Shown here piece by piece: positions 42,340 through 53,500 of a DNA stretch of 64,000 nucleotides. This stretch comes from Anaspis maculata. Lineage: Eukaryota; Arthropoda; Insecta; Coleoptera; Scraptiidae. The position numbers and the translations under genes were made by a program. The DNA lies in NCBI GenBank assembly GCA_949128115.1, contig OX421967.1:20662635-20726634 (forward strand), given 5' to 3'. Below the pieces are notes generated by a model. That model was not told the origin of the DNA. It worked only from the letters and a program-made list of their open reading frames with translations, and did not search any database. Each line of letters starts with the position of its first letter. Positions within the stretch are counted from its first letter, which is position 1.

Positions 42340-43730
42340 AGCTAAGGTCATGTGGAGTGATACTTGATACTTGGCGTCATCCAGATTTTCAACGAGTCAG
42401 TGTATGTAACATAGGAAAGCAGAAGAACCAGAGTGGTTCCACCAATAATTGAACCTTTCGGAAAAGCCAACGGCTGTGAAGAAGAAAAAGTTACCATAAA
42501 AAAGCCATCTGCGGAAGACCGAAGAAATGGGACATGCAGAACTTGAAATTGGGTGTTCGACGCGTATGTACAGTTGGGAGCGAAATGATTCATACGGCAC
42601 CGCTAGGAAGTCGGTTGGATTTCAGAAATGTTAGCTGCTTGGATCGTTCTTGAATGCCAGTTTTGATTACGATCAATCTGTTAACAAAACTGGCATTCAA
42701 GGACAATCCTAGCAGCTAACATTTCTGAAATCCAGCCGACTTCCTGGCGGTGCCGTATGAATCATTTCGCTCCCAACTGTACCTTACTTGAAAAAATATT
42801 ACACGTGTGCCGTCCAAAAAACCAGCGATCCTGGAGAGGATGGAGAAGTTGTCAATGGAGAGAATGACCATCTGAAGAAGGCTATTGGAGGTAGAATGAC
42901 TGGGCATAGGAAGACACCAACGGCCCTGAAAATCTAATTTTGAACATCTCCAGTAAACCATATGATGGCGGTGGAACGCATTACGGTTGCGGAGCCATGA
43001 AATGGACTTACAAGTTAGTTATCAGCGAGTGATTAAACTTGTCAAGAACACCCAATGGCTCAGAAAACTATGTTCCCGAAAATTTCAAATGATTGAAAGA
43101 CCATCTGAAGAAGAACATCAGAAACGGTATTTTATATCCTCCTAGACCATCTGAGGAATAATTACCTTGAGAAACAATATTTTGTGACCTCCTAATAGGC
43201 CAATAATAAGTCATTGGCCATTATTTCGACAACCCAAAGACGCCAACCAACGGGTCTGTAGAAAAAAAAGATAAGGTCTTTGATCACCTCTTCCCAAACG
43301 GCCATGAATCGATTTATGGTTATGGAAATAGGAAATGTCATTCAAAAGTAGGTAGTTGAAGATCATCCGAAGACAAGCGGACATGACAACAATGTTAATA
43401 TTGATACGAAACTTGTTGGAGACCACGACGCGCGAATAAGACACGTACCTACACAATTATGAATGGTGGAGCAGCCGTGCATCTGAAACTTGCCAGGATA
43501 TTCGCGAAGCCGATCGACTTTTCCAGGGCTATTGCGAATGGATTGCCGCTTAATGCTGGAGAACACAGCAACGACATTGGGAGCGACGAGAACCTTGGCG
43601 GCTTTTCTGAGTGAAGCTGGAATATTCTCGATTACCTACAAGACGCTATACAGGGCGGTCCAGGTTATAGTAGCAATAATTCACCATTCGATGGTCCGTC
43701 GAAAACTAGGTCGACATGCATAGTTTAATT
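42340..43730 (-). other. Region of repeated splice-acceptor-like modules, function unknown
   Basis: On the minus strand, three places read pyrimidine-CAG followed by CCGTTGG (near 42475, 42924, 43259). TCTTC..ATGG(T)C words recur near 42507, 42870, 43105 and 43370. Short frames nearby contain hydrophobic runs (IIGGTTLVLLLSYVTY at about 42405-42450; FSILSRIAGFLDGTRVIFFQV at 42790-42860), but they do not chain into one protein. It could be a decayed membrane-protein gene or a diverged tandem repeat. I do not recognise it. Confidence 0.3.
42568..42782. mobile_element. Nearly perfect palindromic MITE
   Basis: About 97-bp arms around a 20-bp centre (42666-42688). The ends are GTACAGTTGGGAGCG / CGCTCCCAACTGTAC; the arms carry AAATGATTCATACGGCACCG and AAGTCGG.TGGATTTCAGAAA. 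Few mismatches, so a recent insertion or strong hairpin. Confidence 0.8.
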
Positions 43731-44433
43731 TTGCTCCAAAACGCGTCCTAAGGAAGAAAGACCCTTCAAAGTTCTGTTTAAAAAAAAAATTACAATAACT
43801 CTCAAGTCATTTGAGCGATTTCAACCAAATTTGGTACAAATGCTCACGGAATAGATATTCATCACTTGACGTAGATAACTTTTGTCAAAATTGTCCAGTG
43901 GCGTAGATACGGAGGAATGGTTCAACTTCTCCCACCCCATTTTCTACGCCACTGGATATTTTTGAGAAATTATACTTTTTATGAATTCCTTGTTTAATTT
44001 AGAAGAAAAAGTAACTTATGTAAAATGTTGATTAGAGGCTTCATTTCCGAGATATTTGGGTTTGAAACTTTGGAAAATGCCTCGAAATCGCGACTTTCAA
44101 ATGCCTATAAATTAAAATCCAAGAAAACTCATGATTCCTCAACTGGAATAAGTTTTCTAGGTCGTTTAAGTTGTATGATGTGAGATTAACTTATGCCCCA
44201 GTTCCCTTCAAAGTTTATATATGAAAGATTCTCTCACAGACTCAAAAATTATGGCAATAATATTTTTTTTTTGCCTCTTGCGTATTTTCATGGGCTCATG
44301 TTCAGTGTTCCTCGCGGAAGAGCCTTAATCCTCCACCTTCCTTCACAACATAATACCTGAGAGAAGGACCGACACAATAACATCCAATAACATTATTTGC
44401 TTGATCTGGTGCAGAGCCGCCCATTTCTTCGAG

Positions 44434-45977
44434 CAGTGCCGTAACTAGGCTTGTTGGCGCCTGTGGCAATGTAGCAATTGTGCGCCCCAAGGAAGTAAAC
44501 ATACCAGGGGGACAGGCCTCGCTAGAGCGCCGCAGGCAAATTTTTTCCCAGATGATAATAATAATAATAATGCTAATAATAATCTCAAATTAAGTCTGGA
44601 AGCTTCCATTTTTTCCTCCTCCGGATTTTTGGTCACCATAGGAACACAATTATCTATAAAGAAAATTTTCAAAATGGTCAATAAGATGCTTATCAATATT
44701 CTTTTCTGGCAACGTTTCAACGTGATTCACGTCTTCTAACGTATCAACTGGTACACTGTCAAAATATCGACTGACATTGATATCCATTTACATTTCTCCT
44801 GTTTTATACATTTTATACGCTTTTACATTACTTTCAATTTTTTTTGGCCCGACGAAGACGTGAATCACGTTGAAACGTTGCCAGAAAAGAAATTTGAGAC
44901 CACTGATTCATCCTGAACCTCAAGATTTCTCTCCTACGTGATACCAACCAAGGACAGAAATAAACACGACAAATAAAAAATAGGTGAAATCGATAATAAA
45001 TTTATTCGGCTCCTGCAAGAATTCTTCAAACTTCCGGCCGTCCATTCTTCTGCAGTCGAGCTCCTCAACACAGAAATAAAAACAATAAGACAAATTGATA
45101 ATCTTTTCCCACAAAAAAGTCTTCAACAAAAATAACTAAATACTAGTTAGTACCTATAGAATGACAAAGACAAAAATGGAACAACAAAACAAAACTTGTC
45201 AAGTTATTGACAAAATATTTAGAATCAGAATGGAAAAAGATGTACGTTGCCACCCTATTTCAAATACCCAAGTAAGTAACTGAAAATAAATTTTGACAAA
45301 AAAAATGGAAAATGAAAAAATCTTGAACCTTTGAACCACCAAGCTGGACTTTTCTAGATTTAGATTGAAAAAATATGTCTATAATTTCACAAAATTTAAG
45401 CTTGACGTAGCTGTTTTATCGATTGAACATATAGATATCTTTGTTAATCCTTCTTGGACGACAGAAAAGCGCAAATATGACTTGACAAGCTTCAGTTTAC
45501 TGAATGAGAGATGAACATTTTTTGCAGAATAAGTATAGAGAGGCCCCATCGCAGACTGATCCGGCGCTCTTGTATTTATTTGGTGTAAAGTGCAAGTAAA
45601 TACATGCGGTAATAGTCAGGCTGGAACTCGAAAAACACTCAGACCGAACGGCGCTGGCGAAGGGCGCCGAGCGCCGAGCGCGAGCGCTGCCTCATTCTCA
45701 GCATGCTACTTTCTGCAGCGCCGTGCTCTTTAATTTTATCCGTTTTGTGGCTGTTTTGGATCATGTCATGGAAAGGTGGTAGAAAAAGCCGCTTTTGGTT
45801 CTTTAATTTACGAAGTTAGTGAAGTTGTAGGTAGAAGTAGATATAGGTTCAGGTGAAAATTTGAAATTGAAATTGAAAAAAATTAGTAATAGGTATTACC
45901 CAAGCTGAATTTTGCGCCCCTGTAATTTTTGCGCCTGTGGCAAATGCCACCTTCGCCACGCCCTAGTTACGGCACTG
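44434..45977. mobile_element. Non-autonomous hAT element, complete, with 8-bp target duplication
   Basis: 1,544 bp. Terminal inverted repeats CAGTGCCGTAACTAGG / CCTAGTTACGGCACTG, with subterminal inverted GCGCCTGTGGCA. Flanked by a perfect 8-bp duplication TCTTCGAG (44426-44433, 45978-45985), the hAT hallmark. An internal hairpin (CTGGCAACGTTTCAACGTGA at 44706; mirrored near 44865-44885) is nested in it. No transposase frame. Confidence 0.9.
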
Positions 45978-46139
45978 TCTTCGAGAACCATTTGATTACA
46001 GCGTCAGTACTCATTTGCGGCACTGAATGAAGACTTTTTACTTACATTGTTGTACTCAAGAAGCTTTTTTCTATATAATAATATAATCTATCGAAGCTAT
46101 GTGATGTATGAGGCCTAATATTTGCAAACCATCCTTAGT

Positions 46140-48580
46140 ACCCGTCAAACAATTTGCGTCCGTGACTCCTCTGCAGACGCATGCGTCCAGACCCTTGTGC
46201 CCGCTATGCTGACGCATGTGTCTGGCAATGCATGCGTCCACACTGTCGACACATGCGTCCGAACGCATGCGTCTATCGAAAAGACTTCTGCGTCCAACAC
46301 AATGTGCGTCTAAACTACAGACGCATGCGTCCAGACTCTTGTGTCCGCTATCCTGACGTATGTGTCTGGTGATGCATGCGTTTACAAAGTATACACGTGC
46401 GTCCAAACGCACGCGCCTGTCGGAAAGGCTCATGCGTCTAATATAATGTGCGTCTAAACTACGGACACATTCGTCCAGACACTTGAGCCTCCCAAGCGGG
46501 CGCTTGCGTTCACGTTCCAATGTGGGCACACTACAGACGCATGCGTCCAGACTCTTGTGTCCGCTATGCTGACGCATGTGTCTGGTGATGCTAGCGTTTA
46601 CAAAGTATACACATGCGTCCAAACGCACGCGCCTGTCGGAAAGGCTCATGCGTCTAATATAATGTGCGTCTAAACTACGGACACATTCGTCCAGACACTT
46701 GAGCCTCCCAAGCGGGCGCTTGCGTTCACGTTCCAATGTGGGCACACTACAGACGCATGCGTCCAGACTCTTGTGTCCGCTATGCTGACGCATGTGTCTG
46801 GTGATGCATGCGTTTACAAAGTATACACATGCGTCCAAACGCACGCGCCTGTCGGAAAGGCTCATGCGTCTAATATAATGTGCGTCTAAACTACGGACAC
46901 ATTCGTCCAGACACTTGAGCCTCCCAAGCGGGCGTTTGCGTTCACGTTCCAATGTGGGCACACTACAGACGCATTCGTCCAGACTCTTGTGTCCGCTATG
47001 CTGACGCATGTGTCTAGTGATGCATGCGTCCACAGAGTAGACACATGCGTCCGAACGCACGTGTCTGTCGAAAAAGCTCATGCGTCTAATACAATGTGCG
47101 TCTAAGCTACGGACGCATTCGTCCAGAAACTTACGCCTTCCAGGCGGGCGCTTGCGTTCACGTACCAATGTGAGCACACTACAGACGTATGCGTCTAGGC
47201 CTTTGTGTCCGTTATGCTGACGCAAGTGTCTGGCAATGCATGCGTCTACAGTGCAGACACATGCGTCCGAAGGCACGCGTCTGTCGAAAAGGCTCATGCG
47301 TCAAACACAATGTGCGTCTTAACTACGGACGCATTTGTCCAGACACTTATGCCTTCCAAGCGGGCGCTTGCGTTCACTTACCAATGTGGGCACACTACAG
47401 ACATATGCGTCCAGACCCTTGTGTCCGTTATTCTGACGCAAGTGTCTGGTAATTCATGCGTCCACAGTGCAGACATATGCGTCCGAACGCACACGTCTGT
47501 CGAAAAGGCTCATGCGTCTAATACAATGTGCGTCTAAACTACGGACGCATTCGTCCAGACACTTATGCCTCCCAAGCGGGCGCTTCCGTTCACGTTCCAA
47601 TGTGGGCACACTACAGATGCATGCGTCCAGACTCTTGTGTCCGCTATGCTGACGCATGTGTCTGGTGATGCATGCGTCCACAAAGTAGACACATGCGTCC
47701 GAACGCATGCGTCTGTCTGTCCGCTATGCTGGCGCATGTGTCTGGTAATGTGTATGTGTCTACAGTGTAGACACATGCGTCCGAACGCATGCGTCTATCG
47801 AAAAGGCTCATACGTTCAACAAAATGTGCGTCTGAACTACAGACGCATTCGTCCAGCCACTTGTGTCCGCTTTTCTGATGCATGTGTCTGGTGATGCATG
47901 CGTTCACAAAGTATACACATGCGTCCAAACGCACGCGTCTGTCGGAAACGCTCATGCGTCTAATACAATGTGCGTCTAAACTACGGACACATTCGTCCAG
48001 ACACTTATGCCTCCCAAGCGGGCGCTTGCGTTCACGTTCCAATGTGGGCACACTACAGACGCATGCGTCCAGACTCTTGTGTCCGCTATGGTGACGCAAG
48101 TGTCTGGTGATTCATGCGTCCACAGAGTAGACACATGCGTCCGAACGCATGCGTCTGTCTGTCCGTTATGCTGACGCATGTGTCTGGTAATGTATGTGTC
48201 CACAGTGTAGACACATGCGTCCCATACGTTCAACAAAATGTGCGTCTGAACTACAGACGCATTCGTCCAGACAATTATGCCTCCCAAGCGGGCGCTTGCG
48301 TTCACGTACCAAATGTGGGCACACTGCAGACGCATGCGTCCAGACTCTTGTGTCCACTATGCTGACGCATGTGTCTGGTTATGAATGCGTCCACAGAGCA
48401 GACACATGCTTCCGAACGCATGCGTCTGTCGAAAAAGTCCATGTGTCCAACATAATATGCGTCTGATCAACGGACGCATTTGTCCAGACCCTTATGCGTT
48501 AAAACAAGCGCTTGCGTGCAAGTACCAATGTGTCCATATTACAGACACATGCGTCCGACGATTGCGTCAGAATGTAGGTA
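46140..48580. repeat. 216-bp tandem array rich in ACGCATGCGT
   Basis: About 11 units. The landmark CACACTACAGACGCATGCGTC recurs at exact 216-bp steps (46531, 46747, 46963, 47179, 47395, 47611) and less regularly after. Each unit also has GCGGGCGCTTGCGTTCACGT and AATGTGCGTCTAAACTAC. The palindrome ACGCATGCGT and its variants occur many times per unit. Long frames on both strands (such as 46071-47297, minus) only reflect the repeat. Confidence 0.85.
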
Positions 48581-49020
48581 CCTAAGCTGTTTATTGTATC
48601 CGCGCCAGTGGCGGTCAAGCGCAAGCGTGTTCGGCTACCGCTCACTGCTCAGTCGCAGTCGATCATCGGTACAGACAGGTTCTTCGCGCTGGCTTTGCAA
48701 GTTTATGATTGTTGTAATTGTTGTTGAGTGTTATTTGTCAATAAGTTTTATTGTTGTGACATTGTTACGGATTTTACATCGATATAATCCTATCAAAAGG
48801 TAAGTAATTATTATTGATTTTAGTGAGATTTGATTCTAGGACAAACGAAGCGTGTGTTCTCCGAAATATACGGAGTCGTCGCGCTTCCGACGACGATGTT
48901 GCGGCTCCTCCGAAAAGAAGCAAGTGACGAAGACGTCAGACGAGCCCTGGTGGATTTTTTGAAACGTACAAAACAGAATTCAAAAAAGGACAGCAACAAA
49001 ACGAAGAGATGATGAGTGTT
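48580..49020 (+). pseudogene. Gene-like fragment between satellite blocks, copy 1
   Basis: Non-repetitive block: GCGCCAGTGGCGGTCAAGCGC, a TTGTTGTGA-rich part, then a plausible intron (AAAAG|GTAAGT at 48799 to GATTCTAG at 48839) and an exon beginning GACAAACGAAGCGTGTGTTC. One frame of that exon reads TNEACVLRNIRSRRASDDDVAAPPKRSK then stop. It looks like the 5' end of a protein-coding unit but matches no family I know. Confidence 0.45.
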
Positions 49021-49074
49021 TTTTTTTACTTCTATTCATTTATTTTTTAGGATTTTGATTTTTGAGCGTATGTA

Positions 49075-49420
49075 ACACAATGTGTGTCTAAACTACAGAC
49101 TCATTCATTGGTCCCAGACCCTTGTGCCTTTCAGACGGGCGCTCATGTGCACGTACCAATGTGTCTACACTACAGACGTATGCGTCCAGGCCATTGTGAC
49201 CGCTATGCTGACGCATCTGTCTGGTGATGCATGCGTCCACAGTGAAGACCCATGTGTCCGAACGCACACTTCTGTCGAAAATGCTCATGCGTCTAATAAA
49301 ATGTGCGTCCAAACTACAGACGTATGCGTCCAGACCCTTGTGTCCACTAAGCTGACGCATGTGTCTGATTATGCATGTGCGTCCGCCGCGTAGACACATG
49401 CGTCCGATGCTTACGTCAGG
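49075..49420. repeat. 216-bp array, detached block
   Basis: About one and a half diverged units: ACGGGCGCTCATGTGCACGT, CACTACAGACGTATGCGTCC, GATGCATGCGTCCACAG. It separates the two copies of the gene-like fragment. Confidence 0.75.
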
Positions 49421-49429
49421 GGGGGAGGT

Positions 49430-49765
49430 CTCGGGGTGAGCTGTTTGGTGTAGGTATCCGCGCTAGTGGCGGTCAAGCGCAAGCGCGTCCGGTTTCAACT
49501 CAGCATCGCAGTCGATCGTCGCTACAGATAAGTCCCCCGCGCTCAGTTTTCAATTGTTGTGATATTGTTACGGACTTTACATCGAAATATCCTTTCCTAT
49601 AAAAGGTAAGTGAATATTATAGATTTTATTGAGATTTGATTCTAGGACAGACGAAGCGTGTGTTCTCCGAATTTTGCGGTATCGTCGCGCTTCTGACGAA
49701 GACGTTGCGTCCTCTCTAACAACAAGCAAGTGACGATAAGACGTCCGACGAGCCCTGATGATGGA
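49430..49765 (+). pseudogene. Gene-like fragment, copy 2
   Basis: Repeats copy 1 in order: AGTGGCGGTCAAGCGCAAGCG, CGCAGTCGATCGTCGCTACAGA, TTGTTACGGACTTTACATCG, AAAAG|GTAAGTG, GATTCTAG|GACAGACGAAGCG. Copies differ by many substitutions and indels; the exon in this copy is broken earlier (CTCTCTAACAAC). Both the fragment and the preceding repeat were duplicated together. Confidence 0.5.
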
Positions 49766-50252
49766 AAATAGATTGTGAAAATATTCATCTCGACCACCAA
49801 ATAGCTTCAAAAGATTACCCCTCAAGCTTTGCTCTCAGGCTATTTTTGAAGCGATTTGTTCTCGTTTATTCCCACAGAATTTTCTACAAAAATGTCAAAG
49901 TGAGTATATTCAGAAAAATATTCACCTATCATGATATAACTATTGATTATTATATATCACGCTCTCCATTATCAGAGCTGCAAGGATAATATTAACTTAT
50001 CTATTTCCTCCTGTCAAAGTCAACTGAATAAAATTGATGTAAACAACAAAATCTGACAGCTGTCACTTTGGACTTTTTTTCAATAATCAACACAATTCCA
50101 TTTGTGCTCCAGATTTTCCCAGGTAAAACTGACCAAGCGTTCCCCTCGGGCTGGTTGTCCCTAGATAAATGCATGCCCTCCTACTATACGGAGTCGGGCA
50201 TTTATCGTTACAACCCGCACTCGCGATCGCTAGGGCAAGATTATCGTGAAAA
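49766..50252. other. Gap between arrays
   Basis: AT-rich, no recognisable gene. It ends in the MITE at 50253-50389. Confidence 0.45.
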
Positions 50253-50389
50253 TACCAGGTGTTTATAAATGTCTGTGATCGCATCACCTTCGAAATCCAC
50301 TTTCGATCACTACAATTGCGCCTGTTACTGTTTTTTTCGGCCTGACCCAAGCCTGCCGCGATCACAGTTTCTTATAAACACCCCGTATA
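50253..50389. mobile_element. Short MITE
   Basis: TACCAGGTGTTTATAA..TGTCTGTGATCGC is mirrored by GCGATCACAG..TTATAAACACCCCGTA; 137 bp. Non-coding, TACAGGGTG-like ends. Confidence 0.75.
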
Positions 50390-50524
50390 AGCACTTGTGA
50401 TATTGATATTACTGTTCATTATATACCTACCTACCTGCTTTTACGTTTTTGTATCTATGAAACGATGACGATTTATTTTTTCGGTAGTTTTCTTGAGTAT
50501 CTGAAGTTTTTTTAACGTTGTAAT

Positions 50525-53500
50525 GCTTCTTAAATGCCCCTGACGCAATATGAACACAAGTGTCGTACATGCGTCCGACTCAAGCGCCCGTATAAGACGG
50601 GCACACACGGGGTCAGACGCGCTGTGGACTCGGGTCCGACGCAGCGTCCGGTAATGCGTCCTAAATGTCCTTGACACAATACGGACACAAGTGTCGTACA
50701 TGCGTCTGACTCAAGCGCCTGTATGAAACAGGCACACGGGTCAGACGCATTGTGGACGCGAGTCCGTCGCAGCGTCCGGCACTGCGTTCTAAACGTCCTT
50801 GACGCAATACGGACACAAGTGTCGTACATGCGTCTGACTCAAGCGCCTGTATGAGACAGGCACACGGGTCAGGCGCATTGTGGACGCGGGACCGTCGCAG
50901 CGTCCGGTAATGCGTCCTAAACGTCCTTGACGCAATACGGACACAAGTGTCGTACATGCGTCTGACTCAAGCGCCTGTATGAGACAGGCACACGGGTCAG
51001 GCGCATTGTGGACGCGGGACCGTCGCAGCGTCCGGTAATGCGTCCTAAACGTCCTTGACGCAATACGGACACAAGTGTCGTACATGCGTCTGACTCAAGC
51101 GCCTGTATGAGACAGGCACACGGGTCAGACGCATTGTGGACGCGAGTCCGTCGCAGCGTCCGGTAATGCGTCCTAAACGTCCTTGACGCAATACGGACGC
51201 TAGTGTCGTACATGCGTCTGACTCAAGCGTCTGTATGAGACAGGCACACGGGTCAGACGCATTGTGGACGCGAGTCCGTCGCAGCGTCCGGTAATGCGTC
51301 CTAAACGTCCTTGACGCAATACGGACACAGTGTCGTACATGCGTCTGACTCAAGCGCCTGTATGAGACGGGCACACGGGTCAGACGCGCTGTGGACGCGG
51401 GTCCGACGCAGCGTCCGGTAATGCGTCCTAAACGTCCTTGACGCAATACGGACACAAGTGTCGTACATGCGTCTGACTCAAGCGCCTGTATGAGACAGGC
51501 ACACGGGTCAGACGCATTGTGGACGCGAGTCCGTCGCAGCGTCCGGTAATGCGTCCTAAACGTCCTTGACGCAAGACGGACGCAAGTGTCGTACATGCGT
51601 CTGACTCAAGCGCCTGTATGAGACGGGCACACGGGTCAGACGCGCTGTGGACGCGGGTCCGACGCAGCGTCCGGTAATGCGTCCTAAACGTCCTTGACGC
51701 AATACGGACACAAGTGTCGTACATGCGTCTGACTCAAGCGCCTGTATGAGACAGGCACACGGGTCAGACGCATTGTGGACGCGAGTCCGTCGCAGCGTCC
51801 GGTAATGCGTCCTAAACGTCCTTGACGCAAGACGGACGCAAGTGTCGTACATGCGTCTGACTCAAGCGCCTGTATGAGACGGGCACACGGGTCAGACGCG
51901 CTGTGGACGCGGGTCCGACGCAGCGTCCGGTAATGCGTCCTAAACGTCCTTGACGCAATACGGACACAAGTGTCGTACATGCGTCTGACTCAAGCGCCTG
52001 TATGAGACAGGCACACGGGTCAGACGCATTGTGGACGCGAGTCCGTCGCAGCGTCCGGTAATGCGTCCTAAATGTCCTTGACACAATACGGACACAAGTG
52101 TCGTACATGCGTCTGACTCAAGCGCCTGTATGAAACAGGCACACGGGTCAGACGCATTGTGGACGCGAGTCCGTCGCAGCGTCCGGCACTGCGTTCTAAA
52201 CGTCCTTGACGCAATACGGACACAAGTGTCGTACATGCGTCTGACTCAAGCGCCTGTATGAGACAGGCACACGGGTCAGGCGCATTGTGGACGCGGGACC
52301 GTCGCAGCGTCCGGTAATGCGTCCTAAACGTCCTTGACGCAATACGGACACAGTGTCGTACATGCGTCTGACTCAAGCGCCTGTATGAGACGGGCACACG
52401 GGTCAGACGCGCTGTGGACGCGGGTCCGACGCAGCGTCCGGTAATGCGTCCTAAACGTCCTTGACGCAATACGGACACAAGTGTCGTACATGCGTCTGAC
52501 TCAAGCGCCTGTATGAGACAGGCACACGGGTCAGACGCATTGTGGACGCGAGTCCGTCGCAGCGTCCGGTAATGCGTCCTAAACGTCCTTGACGCAATAC
52601 GGACACAGTGTCGTACATGCGTCTGACTCAAGCGCCTGTATGAGACGGGCACACGGGTCAGACGCGCTGTGGACGCGGGTCCGACGCAGCGTCCGGTAAT
52701 GCGTCCTAAACGTCCTTGACGCAATACGGACACAAGTGTCGTACATGCGTCTGACTCAAGCGCCTGTATGAGACAGGCACACGGGTCAGACGCATTGTGG
52801 ACGCGAGTCCGTCGCAGCGTCCGGTAATGCGTCCTAAACGTCCTTGACGCAAGACGGACGCAAGTGTCGTACATGCGTCTGACTCAAGCGCCTGTATGAG
52901 ACGGGCACACGGGTCAGACGCGCTGTGGACGCGGGTCCGACGCAGCGTCCGGTAATGCGTCCTAAACGTCCTTGACGCAATACGGACACAAGTGTCGTAC
53001 ATGCGTCTGACTCAAGCGCCTGTATGAGACAGGCACACGGGTCAGACGCATTGTGGACGCGAGTCCGTCGCAGCGTCCGGTAATGCGTCCTAAACGTCCT
53101 TGACGCAAGACGGACGCAAGTGTCGTACATGCGTCTGACTCAAGCGCCTGTATGAGACGGGCACACGGGTCAGACGCGCTGTGGACGCGGGTCCGACGCA
53201 GCGTCCGGTAATGCGTCCTAAACGTCCTTGACGCAATACGGACACAAGTGTCGTACATGCGTCTGACTCAAGCGCCTGTATGAGACAGGCACACGGGTCA
53301 GACGCATTGTGGACGCGAGTCCGTCGCAGCGTCCGGTAATGCGTCCTAAATGTCCTTGACACAATACGGACACAAGTGTCGTACATGCGTCTGACTCAAG
53401 CGCCTGTATGAAACAGGCACACGGGTCAGACGCATTGTGGACGCGAGTCCGTCGCAGCGTCCGGCACTGCGTTCTAAACGTCCTTGACGCAATACGGACA

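Noticed and set aside
46071..47297. A 408-residue minus-strand open frame with repeated Cys/His-like patterns, looking like a repeat protein
   Set aside because: 216 is divisible by three, so a stop-free unit gives a long frame in every tandem array. Frames occur on both strands and the residues simply follow the ACGCATGCGT words.
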